Shown here piece by piece: positions 33,037 through 43,260 of a stretch of 56,885 bases of DNA. The stretch comes from an uncultured Prevotellaceae bacterium (lineage in GTDB: Bacteria > Bacteroidota > Bacteroidia > Bacteroidales > Bacteroidaceae). Made by a program: the position numbers and the translations under genes. The DNA is taken from NCBI GenBank assembly GCA_902762565.1, contig CACWOS010000012.1:1-56885 (forward strand), written 5' to 3'. The notes under the pieces were generated by a model, which worked only from the letters and a program-made list of their open reading frames with translations, had not been told where the DNA came from and ran no database searches. Position 1 is the stretch's first letter. The number at the start of each line of letters is the position of its first letter.

Positions 33037-33873
33037 CTAAAAATTTATTTTCAAACTCTTTACCACAATGTCCAATGTCACCCAAAAAGCAATCAAAGGC
33101 ACCATTTCGAGGGCACAAAAGTACAAAATAATTTGTAATTTAACGACATTTCTTCGAAAAAAGACCACGTAGCACTTAAAAAACGTCAATATTTTAACAA
33201 AAAACAGCACAATTGTAAAATATAGTATGACATTTTCCTCTGACATATCAAAGTATGTCTGTAATAAAACGGCAGGAAAGAGTATTAGACCTTCCATAGA
33301 CGAAATGAACAGTAGAGTCTTAAACCAATGTTGCTTTCTTTTACTATCAAAGAATACACTATTTACCACAGAATAGAGGATTACCTTTGCAGTAAAATAG
33401 ACAATCATCAATACCAGATAGACTGCTATCAGATAATATTGTGACTCTAGAACAAAGGTATCGCCTATATAATGAATCGTATAGAAATAGAAAAGCAGCG
33501 AAAGCAACAGACTACTCAGAAAAACCATAAACACCTGAATACGTAGCTCAGTTCCCGTCTCTGTCATCTCCGATGTACCCTCACGAGGGATATAGAAAAA
33601 GTTCTTGAATTGACGAACTATAAACTCGTGAATGTTGGCGATAGCGATGACCACCAATATAAAGAATGCCAGAAGTATCGAAGTGATAACACTATCATTA
33701 TGAATACTGTATGGCACAGGATCCCCTGCTACACCAAAACGCCCTCCCGGCAGTTCGGGATGAAACAGGGAATCTTTCGAGAAGAAGCCCTCCCTATAGT
33801 ACTGCGGCAATTGAACATCAAGAAGGTCTTCACCCTCTTGAGTAATACTTATGCTATCTTGCTGCAACGCCAT
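33037..33873 (-). CDS. DUF4271 membrane protein
   Basis: 278 residues with about seven hydrophobic segments and a soluble N terminus. It matches the DUF4271 family by position between metK and hemD and by its membrane layout. Function unknown; the conserved neighbourhood hints at a link to heme synthesis or membrane insertion. It is 3 nt after metK and 9 nt before hemD. Confidence 0.75.
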   Translation of the reverse strand: MALQQDSISITQEGEDLLDVQLPQYYREGFFSKDSLFHPELPGGRFGVAGDPVPYSIHNDSVITSILLAFFILVVIAIANIHEFIVRQFKNFFYIPREGTSEMTETGTELRIQVFMVFLSSLLLSLLFYFYTIHYIGDTFVLESQYYLIAVYLVLMIVYFTAKVILYSVVNSVFFDSKRKQHWFKTLLFISSMEGLILFPAVLLQTYFDMSEENVILYFTIVLFFVKILTFFKCYVVFFRRNVVKLQIILYFCALEMVPLIAFWVTLDIVVKSLKINF

Positions 33874-33876
33874 TAC

Positions 33877-35136
33877 TTAGAGGCCGAAAGCACGTTTAAT
33901 ATCGTCTACGCGGTCTAGTTTCTCCCACGTAAACAATTCGACATCAATGGTCTTTGTCTCGTGATAACGACTAGTAAAAGTTTTCTTTACCACCTCACAC
34001 TTACGGCCCATATGACCATATGCTGCTGTCTCAAGATACATGGGTTGACGCAATTTCAGTGAACGCTCAATGGCCTTAGGACGCAAATCAAACAGAGACT
34101 CGATTATCTTGGCAATCTCGCCATCAGTCATCTTTACTCGCGAGCGACCGAAGGTATTTACATAGATATTCATAGGCTTGGCCACGCCGATGGCATAGCT
34201 TACCTGCACAAGCATTTCGTCAGCGACACCGGCTGCCACCATATTTTTGGCAATATGACGGGCTGCGTAAGCGGCAGAACGGTCGACTTTGGAAGAGTCC
34301 TTTCCAGAAAAGGCACCACCGCCATGAGCACCCTTACCACCATATGTATCAACAATTATCTTACGACCCGTCAAACCCGTGTCGCCATGAGGGCCGCCAA
34401 TCACAAACTTACCCGTGGGGTTGACATAGTACTTGATATCATCGCCAAACAAGGCTAACACTTTCTCAGAATGAATACTCTCCTTTACACGTGGAATTAG
34501 GATGTTAATGACATCCTCACGAATACGAGCCAACATTCGTTCATCGTCCGTATCAAACTCGTCGTGCTGCGTCGACACCACAATGGTATCGATACGTTCA
34601 GGAATACCGTCATCGCTATATTCGATGGTAACCTGACTTTTTGAGTCCGGACGCAAATAAGTCATGACCTTTCCTTCCTTACGAATATCAGCTAATGTGC
34701 GCATAATGAGGTGCGCCAAGTCAAGACTGACTGGCATCAGGTTTTCTGTCTCGTTAGTGGCATAGCCGAACATCATACCTTGGTCGCCAGCACCCTGCTC
34801 ATCTTCATCACCATTATCCACGCCTCTATTGATATCGTCGCTCTGTTCGTGAATTGCTGTGAGAATACCACAGGAATTACCATCAAACTGATATTCAGCC
34901 TTGGTATAACCAATCTTCTTGATGGTGTTACGAGCAATGGTCTGCAGATCAATATATACCTCACTGCGTACCTCGCCCATAATGACCACCTGACCTGTAG
35001 TGACAAACGACTCACAAGCCACACGGGCATATGGGTCATAGGCCAAGAACTGGTCAAGAATTGCGTCACTTATCTGGTCAGCCACTTTATCGGGATGACC
35101 TTCAGATACAGATTCGGATGAAAACAAATACCCCAT
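33877..35136 (-). CDS. metK: S-adenosylmethionine synthetase
   Basis: 419-residue enzyme that makes S-adenosylmethionine from ATP and methionine. Signatures are [30 protein letters not shown] and [20 protein letters not shown]. No SAM riboswitch is visible in the 5' leader. It opens the run metK, DUF4271, hemD, rnpA, yidD, tyrS. Confidence 0.96.
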   Translation of the reverse strand: MGYLFSSESVSEGHPDKVADQISDAILDQFLAYDPYARVACESFVTTGQVVIMGEVRSEVYIDLQTIARNTIKKIGYTKAEYQFDGNSCGILTAIHEQSDDINRGVDNGDEDEQGAGDQGMMFGYATNETENLMPVSLDLAHLIMRTLADIRKEGKVMTYLRPDSKSQVTIEYSDDGIPERIDTIVVSTQHDEFDTDDERMLARIREDVINILIPRVKESIHSEKVLALFGDDIKYYVNPTGKFVIGGPHGDTGLTGRKIIVDTYGGKGAHGGGAFSGKDSSKVDRSAAYAARHIAKNMVAAGVADEMLVQVSYAIGVAKPMNIYVNTFGRSRVKMTDGEIAKIIESLFDLRPKAIERSLKLRQPMYLETAAYGHMGRKCEVVKKTFTSRYHETKTIDVELFTWEKLDRVDDIKRAFGL

Positions 35137-35188
35137 CTCTATTTACTATTTTGACTATTTATTATTTACAATTAACGTTAATCGGGTG

Positions 35189-35196
35189 CAAAGGTA
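35189..35196 (-). promoter_or_regulatory. -7 box for metK operon
   Basis: TACCTTTG on the minus strand, 52 nt before the metK ATG. The leader is AT-rich with TATTTATTATTTAC repeats. Confidence 0.6.
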
Positions 35197-35221
35197 CATA
35201 CTTTTTACGATATGACAAAAT

Positions 35222-35257
35222 AAAACGGCCTGCATCTTCAATAGAGCAAGCCGTTTT
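35222..35257 (-). terminator. Terminator after the M16 peptidase gene
   Basis: AAAACGGC (35222-35229) pairs with GCCGTTTT (35250-35257). On the minus strand the stem is followed by ATTTTGTC. The peptidase stop is 19 nt upstream. Confidence 0.7.
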
Positions 35258-35276
35258 TATGATTTATATACAAACA

Positions 35277-38099
35277 TTACTCTGCTGGCATCATGACAAC
35301 TTCAGCACGATTGCCGGCCTTAAGCAGTTCCTTGACGAAAGCGGCAATACTCTCAGGTGTTTGTGCATTCACCACCTTTTCATAGTCGGTATGGAAGTCC
35401 ATACCGTAACGGCGCCAGTTGTTGATTTGTCCCAACCAGTAGCCGTTCTGCTTCAGTTGGTCGGCATGGCTCTTGAGCAAATACTCTTTTACCTTTGTCA
35501 ACTTGTCGGCATCACAACCATTCGCCATTGCATTTACCTCGTCGCGCATTATCTGCAGTGCGATATCAGCCTTTTCAGGCTTCATCGGGCAATAGACATA
35601 GATAGACGAAGATTCCTCGAAATCATCCTTGCTGACACTTGAGCTAGCTCCCACGGTATAGGCAGCACTGGCATCCTCACGAATCTTCTTCAGATATTCC
35701 ATCGACAGAATTTGTCCTGCAATTGAGGCCTTAACACTATTCTCAAGATTATAAGGCTGTTGCTTCGAGTACCAGAACATCACAGCAATAGACTTAGGTG
35801 TCTCGGCCTTATGCTTGAAGTTGTTGATGACCACACCCTTGAAATCGCTACTGACGTTCTTAGATTTCTGTACCTTTTTCTGAGAGGGTAGTGAACCGAG
35901 ATATTGCTCGATGAGCGGACGGATAGTCTTCTCGTCATAGTTACCAACGATAGTGAAGGTATAAGCTGCAGCATTAGCCGTACGTTCCTTAGCTATCTGC
36001 AGGATACGGTCGTAATTGACCTTTTTGAGATCGTCGAGATCCAAAGGCTTCATACGTGGATTATGACAGACCAATGTCAAAGTCAGCGAGTCGGAAAATA
36101 CGTTCTCCGGCTGCAGCAGACGATTCTTCAGCGACACCTCAGTGGTCTGCATTAGATTGTCAAACGACTTCTGGTCTTTGTTGATATTGGTAAAATAGAG
36201 ATATACCAACTGCAACATGGTCTCCACATCTTTAGGTGTCGAGCTACCGTTGACCTGCTGACGATAGGCACTCATCGATAGTGAGGCACTGGCAATCTTA
36301 CCAGCCATCGCTTTCTCGAGTTCAGTATGCGAGAAGTTACCCAGACCACTAGCTTCTATCACGTCACCAAACATTTTCAGGTTGGGCATGTCTTCATTGC
36401 CATACAAACCTGAACCGCCAAAGCCTTCAGCACTCAGCAACACCTGATCTTTCTTCAGATCAGTCTGTTTCAAGACTACTTTCACGCCATTCGACAGGGT
36501 CAGTTCGGAATAACCAAAACGGTCGTTCTTTACTTCTTTCTTAATCTGGCCCTTCTTTGGCAGACTGGTCATCAGAGGTTCATCCTTCACATTATCAACA
36601 TAAGCCTCAATCTTAGCACTACGTCCTGTAGCAATAGCCTGTTTCAGACCCTCCTCAGTAGGATAAACAGCACCTTCTTTCTCGTTGTTGAAGTTAAGCA
36701 CAACCAAATTTGTATCTGTGGGTAGAACTAACTCTTTAATAACCTCATTAGGCATCTCTAAAGGCAACATAGGCACCACCTGTTTCATGGTCTGATAGGT
36801 AAAGTCTATGCTAGGGATAGGTTCGTTGTTAAGGTAGTTCTGCACGTAACTTGTCACAAACTGACGGTTGTAACGCTTATCCTTATTCGAATACTGTTTC
36901 TCTAGATTACTGAGGTAATTGGCCTTAAAACGGCTATACTCCGTGGCAGTAAAGCCGAACTCTGCTGCACGCCGAGCTTCAGTAATGACAGCTGTCAAAG
37001 CAGCATCAGCCTGACCGTCCTTAGGTAAGATTCCTAACTCAAAAGCATCGACACTACGCGACAACAAGTACGGTCCGAAACTGGCAGAAGCCTGCAAGAA
37101 GGGGCTCTCGGGTTTCTCGGCATACTCTTTCAGACGGTCATTGAGCATCGAGACTGCAGCATCCTTAATATATAATGCTGCCATATAGCCAAGGTTTCCC
37201 TTTAGAGAATCAGGGAAAGCCTCTGTCTTCATCAGCACATCTACAATATTGTACTGTTGTTCTTTATCCCTGTCTATAACGTAGATGGCTTCATGATTGT
37301 CGGGAACAGGTTCCATCGTCACCAAGGCACGATTTTTAGGTAGCACAATAGGCGAGAACAGCGTCTTTATTTTCTGTTCTACCTGGTCGACATTGACGTC
37401 ACCCACAATGATGATAGCCTGATTGTCTGGGCGATACCACTTCTCGTAGTAAGCTTGCAGGAAAGGAGGTTCAAAATTATCAATAATCTCCATCAGGCCA
37501 ATAGGCATGCGGTGGCCATACTTAGAACCAGGATAGAGCTTAGGCAGGTCGCGCTCCAGCATACGCATCTGGGCCGATGTACGCAGACGCCACTCCTCAT
37601 GAATCACGCCACGTTCCTTCTCTATCTCTTCCTTCTCAAGCAACAGACCGTCGGCCCAATCAAAAAGGATGAGCAGACAAGAGTCAATGATGCCCTCGCG
37701 CGTCGTGGGTACATTACTTATATTATAGACGGTCTGATCGATAGAGGTATAGGCATTCAGGTCTGCACCGAACTTCACACCTACACTCTCACACCAGCGC
37801 AACATCTCGTTGCCCTTGAAGTGCTTCGAACCATTAAAGGCCATATGCTCCAAGAAATGTGCCAAGCCGCGTTGGTTATCATCCTCCTGAATAGAGCCCA
37901 CACGCTGGGCAATATAAAATTCTGCACGCTGTTCTGGCCAAGCATTATGGCGAATGTAATAAGTCAAACCGTTTTCCAACTTACCGATACGTACCTCGGG
38001 GTCAACGGGAATTGGCGGCAGCTGCGACATATCCTGAGCTACCACCATTGCGGTGCTCAACAAAGTGAGCACCGCAACGAATAGTCTTTTAAATCTCAT
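35277..38099 (-). CDS. M16-family zinc metalloprotease (pitrilysin-like)
   Basis: 940-residue exported protein. A signal peptide ends VVAQ near residue 22. The catalytic HxxEH is H81-F-L-E-H85, followed by the distal glutamate in the HEEWRLRTS region. The protein has the four-domain layout of tandem M16 repeats, the second half lacking the HxxEH. It probably degrades peptides in the periplasm or at the outer membrane. It follows an Oar-like receptor by 36 nt, so the pair likely forms an operon. Confidence 0.9.
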   Translation of the reverse strand: MRFKRLFVAVLTLLSTAMVVAQDMSQLPPIPVDPEVRIGKLENGLTYYIRHNAWPEQRAEFYIAQRVGSIQEDDNQRGLAHFLEHMAFNGSKHFKGNEMLRWCESVGVKFGADLNAYTSIDQTVYNISNVPTTREGIIDSCLLILFDWADGLLLEKEEIEKERGVIHEEWRLRTSAQMRMLERDLPKLYPGSKYGHRMPIGLMEIIDNFEPPFLQAYYEKWYRPDNQAIIIVGDVNVDQVEQKIKTLFSPIVLPKNRALVTMEPVPDNHEAIYVIDRDKEQQYNIVDVLMKTEAFPDSLKGNLGYMAALYIKDAAVSMLNDRLKEYAEKPESPFLQASASFGPYLLSRSVDAFELGILPKDGQADAALTAVITEARRAAEFGFTATEYSRFKANYLSNLEKQYSNKDKRYNRQFVTSYVQNYLNNEPIPSIDFTYQTMKQVVPMLPLEMPNEVIKELVLPTDTNLVVLNFNNEKEGAVYPTEEGLKQAIATGRSAKIEAYVDNVKDEPLMTSLPKKGQIKKEVKNDRFGYSELTLSNGVKVVLKQTDLKKDQVLLSAEGFGGSGLYGNEDMPNLKMFGDVIEASGLGNFSHTELEKAMAGKIASASLSMSAYRQQVNGSSTPKDVETMLQLVYLYFTNINKDQKSFDNLMQTTEVSLKNRLLQPENVFSDSLTLTLVCHNPRMKPLDLDDLKKVNYDRILQIAKERTANAAAYTFTIVGNYDEKTIRPLIEQYLGSLPSQKKVQKSKNVSSDFKGVVINNFKHKAETPKSIAVMFWYSKQQPYNLENSVKASIAGQILSMEYLKKIREDASAAYTVGASSSVSKDDFEESSSIYVYCPMKPEKADIALQIMRDEVNAMANGCDADKLTKVKEYLLKSHADQLKQNGYWLGQINNWRRYGMDFHTDYEKVVNAQTPESIAAFVKELLKAGNRAEVVMMPAE

Positions 38100-38135
38100 T
38101 AGAATGATTAACGTTTAATGTCAAATATTTAATGT

Positions 38136-41100
38136 TTAGAAAGTGACGCGCATACCTAACTGCATGTGCCAACGGCTGGCGATATTAACTATTTCTGGCT
38201 TTTGACCAGCAAAACTGAATACAGCATACTTGTTACCTGCAGCATCTTCCTTGACATTATCTACCTTCAAGATTGGATAACCGTATGAACTGCTATAAAC
38301 AGTTCCCCAATCATGATTCAGCAGATTTGCCACGTTCAGAATATCAAAAACCAGTGTAATCTTACTGCCACGATTCTTCAGATAGAAGAAATCCTGAGCA
38401 AAGTGGAAGTCAAACTGATTCTCCCAAGGCGTAAGGTTGGAGTTACGCTCTGCATACTGACCACGATGACTGCTAGCATAGTCGTCCTTCTCAATCCATT
38501 CGTCAAACTTCTTACGGTCAGCAGCATTAGAGAATTGCATCTTCTCAAGTTCACTCTTGGTAGGAATGTAAATCAATTCATTCGAAGTAGAGGTCTGGGT
38601 ATAGTCGCCATTAAATGTCGGCGTATAGTTGCTCTCAGACATCACTAGGCTGTAGCGGTGTCCGCTGGTACCATTATATGTCAAAGATACATGACTCTGC
38701 CAGCGCCCATTGCCATAGCGCTTACTGTTATATCCAGCCTGCAACATAACACGATGGGGCATGTCGAAGATGGAATAAGACAATTCCTGTTTGTTAGGAT
38801 CCGTACGCGGATACAATTGCCAATTTGAGATAGCCTGTGATGAGAGTCCATCGTTGACAGAATAAGAATGACTGAACGTATAGCTAGCCATCAGATCAAG
38901 GCCGAAATCAAAGCTCTTATCTAGCTTAGCACTCAACGAGTAGCTATAGCCCTTATTGGTATTCGTCAAATTAACGATAGAGTTATAACCTCCGATATTA
39001 TAGCTATAGTAAGGCACTGCTGAGTTGGCCACTCCAGGAATAGCAAATACAGTGTTACCCTCGTCTTTGATAGCAAGGTTCTCAAACCATACACTATTCA
39101 GATTCTTCGAGAACAATCCCTCCAACGACATTTTTACATCACCCGGTAACTGAGCCTCAAATGCCAAGTTAGCACGGATTACCTGTGGGAACTTGAAGTT
39201 ACGGTCTACCGTATTGATATCTGGCTTAGAGGCCGTACCAGAAGCAGAAGCAGCAGCTGCTGCAGTGTTCAAGCCATAATCAGAGAACTTAGGAACATTC
39301 TGCGTGATAGAGGTTCCTTTCTTCTCGATACCAGCGTTAGCCCAAGCGTTCTCCAGCCATACAAAAGGTGCACGACCATTGAAGATACCCACGCCACCAC
39401 GCAGCATATATTTGTGGGCATCATCCCAATAATAACGGAAACCGAAACGTGGCGAGAACATCAGCGTTGTCTTGGGAGCACGTCCCACAATGACGTCATT
39501 CTCCAATCCGTATGAAGACAGATTGAACTCGCTGTTCCATGAAGGGCTGTTGAAATAGACAGGAATGTCCACACGCAGACCTAGCGTAGCCTGGAAACGT
39601 GTATTCACATCCCACTTGTCCTGAATATAGAATCCCAGCTGTCCAGCATTCATGGGTGCCGCCCACTCTTTGGTTCCAGTAATCGACTCATCAGAGTAAT
39701 TCCAACGAAAACGTGAAGGATTGTCATTGAAGAAGTCTGTATATGTTTTATAGTCATACTGACCAAAGGCATAGGTATAATAGGCATTTTTCATCCGGTA
39801 GAACTCATTGTGTGTACCAGCGGTAACGGTATGGTTACCAGCATACCACGAGAAGTTGTCCTCCACAGTCCAGATGTCCTGATTGATGTAGTTGATGGTA
39901 GAGGCATAGTACGGACCAAGACTGAAGCGAAGGCTACTGCCTCCAAAGGTTTCTGTACCTGTAGCCAGGTCGTAGACGCCACCGCCGGTTACATAGACGC
40001 TGGGGGCCTGATAGGCTACAGAGCGTGGGTCACGTACAAAGTTTCCACTGACACGCAACTCATTATAGAACTTATCGCTGAAGCTGGAGTTCAACTCAGC
40101 AACAATAGACTGGGTCGTATTTTTCTTATTCTGTCCACTATTGTGGAAATAGTAGGTATACTGACCACCACTATATCCCTCATCATTCGACTTATTAAGC
40201 TGATAACGGATGGTCAACTTATGCTTGTTATTGATATTCCAGTCGACGCGTGCCAACAACGACGTATTCTTCGTATTAATATCATTGCGGGCATAGCTTT
40301 CCTCGATACCCGTCAGCGACTTGTATTTGTCAATGATGGCTTGTGCCAGTTCGGTTGTCATAAAGTAGCCGTCCATACCAGCATAATAAGAGGCAGGATA
40401 CTCCTTTATCTTACGTTCCAAGCTAGCAAAGAAGAACAGTTTATCTTTAACAATCGGGCCACCGAATGTAAAGCCGTATGTCTTGGTGGCCTGATTGGTC
40501 AGTTTATCCTCTTGGCCCGTCATCTGATTCCAACGGCTGTACAGGTTTTCATCCGTATAATAATAAAATGCTGTACCAGTAAACTTATTCGTACCACTCT
40601 TGGTAATAGCATTGATGGCGCCACCCGTGAAACCACTTTGACGAATGTCAAACGGAGAGGCTACAACCTGTACCTGCTCGACAGCATCCATAGAGATCGG
40701 ATTACCGCCAGCACCGGTACCATTCTGTCCTGTAGAATTCAAGCCGAACACGTCGTTGCTGACCACACCATCTATCTGAAAAGAGTTGTAACGATTACTC
40801 ATACCAGCAATAGAGATACCCCCATTCTTATTGGCCACCAATGGTGACAATTTGGCCACATCAAAGATGTCACGGTTTACCGTCGGTGCATTCTCAATCT
40901 GCTGTTGAGAGAAGTTGGTAGCTGCACCGCTTCCGCCGATGGTTTGCTTACCGGTTACCACTATCTCGCCCAGCACCTTAGAATCCTCCTGCATGGTAAC
41001 ATTGAAGGTACTAGCCTCGCCGAGGGCCAACTGTACATTCTTGATTTCCTCTGTTCTGAAACCCAGATACGAAATGGTTACTTCATAAGGGCCACCCACA

Positions 41101-41309
41101 CGCATACCTTGAATGGTATAGCGGCCATGAATGTTCGTTACAGCATTGTAGGTCGTACCAGAAGGCAAGTGCTTGGCCGTAACCGTTGCTCCGATAACCT
41201 CTTCACCATCTGCCACAACTTTACCATTGATGCTAGAGGTTGTCACCTGAGCCATCGCTGTCAGCACTGAGGCCAACATAACGACTGTTAATAATAAAAG
41301 TTTCTTCAT
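38136..41309 (-). CDS. Oar-like TonB-dependent receptor
   Basis: 1057-residue outer-membrane protein. The signal peptide ends AMAQ near residue 21. A carboxypeptidase-regulatory-like beta domain (about 22-110, ATVTAKHLPSGTTYNAVTN) precedes the plug (SPLVANKNGGISIAGMSNRY) and a long barrel that ends LGMRVTF. The gene layout and sequence fit Oar-type receptors. The substrate is unknown; the M16 protease downstream suggests a peptide or protein ligand. The start is 41309 because the -7 box overlaps the longer frame. Confidence 0.9.
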   Translation of the reverse strand: MKKLLLLTVVMLASVLTAMAQVTTSSINGKVVADGEEVIGATVTAKHLPSGTTYNAVTNIHGRYTIQGMRVGGPYEVTISYLGFRTEEIKNVQLALGEASTFNVTMQEDSKVLGEIVVTGKQTIGGSGAATNFSQQQIENAPTVNRDIFDVAKLSPLVANKNGGISIAGMSNRYNSFQIDGVVSNDVFGLNSTGQNGTGAGGNPISMDAVEQVQVVASPFDIRQSGFTGGAINAITKSGTNKFTGTAFYYYTDENLYSRWNQMTGQEDKLTNQATKTYGFTFGGPIVKDKLFFFASLERKIKEYPASYYAGMDGYFMTTELAQAIIDKYKSLTGIEESYARNDINTKNTSLLARVDWNINNKHKLTIRYQLNKSNDEGYSGGQYTYYFHNSGQNKKNTTQSIVAELNSSFSDKFYNELRVSGNFVRDPRSVAYQAPSVYVTGGGVYDLATGTETFGGSSLRFSLGPYYASTINYINQDIWTVEDNFSWYAGNHTVTAGTHNEFYRMKNAYYTYAFGQYDYKTYTDFFNDNPSRFRWNYSDESITGTKEWAAPMNAGQLGFYIQDKWDVNTRFQATLGLRVDIPVYFNSPSWNSEFNLSSYGLENDVIVGRAPKTTLMFSPRFGFRYYWDDAHKYMLRGGVGIFNGRAPFVWLENAWANAGIEKKGTSITQNVPKFSDYGLNTAAAAASASGTASKPDINTVDRNFKFPQVIRANLAFEAQLPGDVKMSLEGLFSKNLNSVWFENLAIKDEGNTVFAIPGVANSAVPYYSYNIGGYNSIVNLTNTNKGYSYSLSAKLDKSFDFGLDLMASYTFSHSYSVNDGLSSQAISNWQLYPRTDPNKQELSYSIFDMPHRVMLQAGYNSKRYGNGRWQSHVSLTYNGTSGHRYSLVMSESNYTPTFNGDYTQTSTSNELIYIPTKSELEKMQFSNAADRKKFDEWIEKDDYASSHRGQYAERNSNLTPWENQFDFHFAQDFFYLKNRGSKITLVFDILNVANLLNHDWGTVYSSSYGYPILKVDNVKEDAAGNKYAVFSFAGQKPEIVNIASRWHMQLGMRVTF

Positions 41310-41336
41310 ACTATAGTAGTTTTTTCTATTTGGCTG

Positions 41337-41344
41337 CAAATATA
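41337..41344 (-). promoter_or_regulatory. -7 box for Oar-like receptor-M16 operon
   Basis: TATATTTG on the minus strand, 27 nt before the ATG. Confidence 0.6.
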
Positions 41345-41387
41345 ATTAAAATATTCCAAACATGTGTCAACTTTTACGAAAAACATA

Positions 41388-43136
41388 TCAAATACCTTTC
41401 TGGCGTATGCCGAAGCGTGCCTCGACGACGTTCACCACATAGTCGCCCAACTTCTCGCACTCGTTGATGAGGTCCATATAAATGGTTCCTACAGCATAGG
41501 TGTACTCACGATTGTTGACATCCGTGATATTCTGAGTTTTCAGCTGATTGCGGTAGTTGTTAATCTCGTTTTCAATGTTAAAGGTACGGTTCACGTCGAA
41601 CGACTCCTTGCGTCCCCCCATCAGTCGGTTCATCTGCGTCAACGACTGATCGGTCAACTCCATCATCTGATGCAGGTGGTCGTACTGTTTTTCAATGAAG
41701 TGATCTTCCTTACCGTTATACTTACGTGAAATAGTACGTGCCATATTGAAGCAGGCATCACCAATCGATTCCAATTCAGAAACCTCACGCAGCATGGCAC
41801 GAATCTTAGCCTTGGTATCATCTGACAGATGTGCATCACTTACCGAGTTCAGATAGTTGGCAATCTCCAGTTCCATATTGTCCGAAATGCCTTCGTACTT
41901 CTCAATACGGGTATAAAGTTTGTTGAATTCACCGGCCTTGTTATCCTTCTTGTTGCTTGAACTGGACGAGAGTGTCAGTAGTTCACGCACCATACCGAAC
42001 ATACGTTGCATACGTTCTGAGAACGACTGAATCTCCTTCTGAGCTTCGAGCACCGAAAGTTCGGGAGTCTTCATGAAGCCAGCGGTAATGAAATGCAAGC
42101 GGAAATCCTCTTCCTCGTCCACCTTCTTTGGCTTGATGACCCAACATACGAATTTCTCAATCTGTGGGATGAACCAAATCAGAATAAAGGTATTGACCAC
42201 ATTGAACGACGTATGGAAGGCTGCCAGCACGAAGCTCAGCTTGGCAGAATTAGCTAAGAACGCTTTGGCACCAGCGACTTCCTTCGTCATATTGACATCA
42301 TAGCCAACCCATCCACATACCATATCAATAAATGGACGGAACACGAACAATATCCATATGACGCCGAACACGTTGAAAAACATGTGGGCCAAGGCCGCCC
42401 GTCGTGCCTGTGTATTCGCAGACATCGCCGCTAAGTTCGAAGTAATGGTTGTTCCGATGTTCTCACCCATCACCAATGCAATACCTTGATAAATAGGCAG
42501 TGCACCACTGGAACACAGAATCATCGTAATGGCCATCACAGCTGCCGATGACTGTACGCAAAACGTCAGGATGCCGCCCAGTACAAGGAATACCAGCGTG
42601 GTCAAGAACGAATTGGGGTCGAACGATGCGAAGAAGTCCAGCACGGCCTGATTCTCACCCAGATTCATGTCCTGTCCAGTCTTACGCAGTACCGCCAATG
42701 CAAATATCAGGAACGCTATACCAAACAAGAAATCACCGATATAGCGGTACTTCTTCTGGTAGATGAGGATAATACCCACAAAGAAGGCAGGATACGACAG
42801 ACTGCTGACGTCGAACGACATACCTGCCGACATAATCCATGCCGTCAAGGTCGTACCGATATTGGCACCCATGATGACCGAGATGGCCTGTGCCAGCGTC
42901 AACAAACCCGCATTGACAAACGATACCGTCATCACTGTTGTAGCCGTCGACGACTGCACTGACGCCGTTACCAGCGTACCAGTCAACATACCCGTAAAAC
43001 GATTGGTGGTCATAGCTCCCAAGACGTGTCGCAATTGCGGACCCGCCATCTTCTGCAGCGCCTCACTCATAGTCTTCATACCAAACATCAGCAGAGCCAG
43101 AGAGCCCAGAAGCGTGAAAATTACCCAAATAGACAT
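41388..43136 (-). CDS. Na/Pi cotransporter family protein
   Basis: 582-residue inner-membrane protein. Two inverted membrane repeats carry the family signature QSSTATTVM (near residue 65) and QSSAAVMAI (near 200). A C-terminal PhoU-like helical domain of about 200 residues follows. It is expected to co-import sodium and phosphate or to act in anion exchange. The start is 43136 because the promoter lies between it and the upstream in-frame ATG at 43190. Confidence 0.9.
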   Translation of the reverse strand: MSIWVIFTLLGSLALLMFGMKTMSEALQKMAGPQLRHVLGAMTTNRFTGMLTGTLVTASVQSSTATTVMTVSFVNAGLLTLAQAISVIMGANIGTTLTAWIMSAGMSFDVSSLSYPAFFVGIILIYQKKYRYIGDFLFGIAFLIFALAVLRKTGQDMNLGENQAVLDFFASFDPNSFLTTLVFLVLGGILTFCVQSSAAVMAITMILCSSGALPIYQGIALVMGENIGTTITSNLAAMSANTQARRAALAHMFFNVFGVIWILFVFRPFIDMVCGWVGYDVNMTKEVAGAKAFLANSAKLSFVLAAFHTSFNVVNTFILIWFIPQIEKFVCWVIKPKKVDEEEDFRLHFITAGFMKTPELSVLEAQKEIQSFSERMQRMFGMVRELLTLSSSSSNKKDNKAGEFNKLYTRIEKYEGISDNMELEIANYLNSVSDAHLSDDTKAKIRAMLREVSELESIGDACFNMARTISRKYNGKEDHFIEKQYDHLHQMMELTDQSLTQMNRLMGGRKESFDVNRTFNIENEINNYRNQLKTQNITDVNNREYTYAVGTIYMDLINECEKLGDYVVNVVEARFGIRQKGI

Positions 43137-43159
43137 AAATTTACGTTTTGAATTCGGTG

Positions 43160-43167
43160 CAAATATA
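43160..43167 (-). promoter_or_regulatory. -7 box for Na/Pi cotransporter gene
   Basis: TATATTTG on the minus strand, 23 nt before the ATG. Confidence 0.6.
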
Positions 43168-43179
43168 CATAATATCAAG

Positions 43180-43219
43180 CGAAATGCCAAAGAAAAATGC
43201 GATTTTCTTTGGCATTTCG
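43180..43219 (-). terminator. 17-bp hairpin terminating the HAD lipoprotein gene
   Basis: CGAAATGCCAAAGAAAA (43180-43196) pairs perfectly with TTTTCTTTGGCATTTCG (43203-43219). It closely resembles the hairpin after korB (49379-49415). There is no separate T-run beyond the stem. Confidence 0.65.
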
Positions 43220-43260
43220 TCTATTTTTATATCAACGAAAGATTGCTGAAGAGCAATACC

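Noticed and set aside
39810-40847. 345-codon plus-strand open frame
   Set aside because: Antisense shadow of the Oar-like receptor gene, without domains or a promoter.
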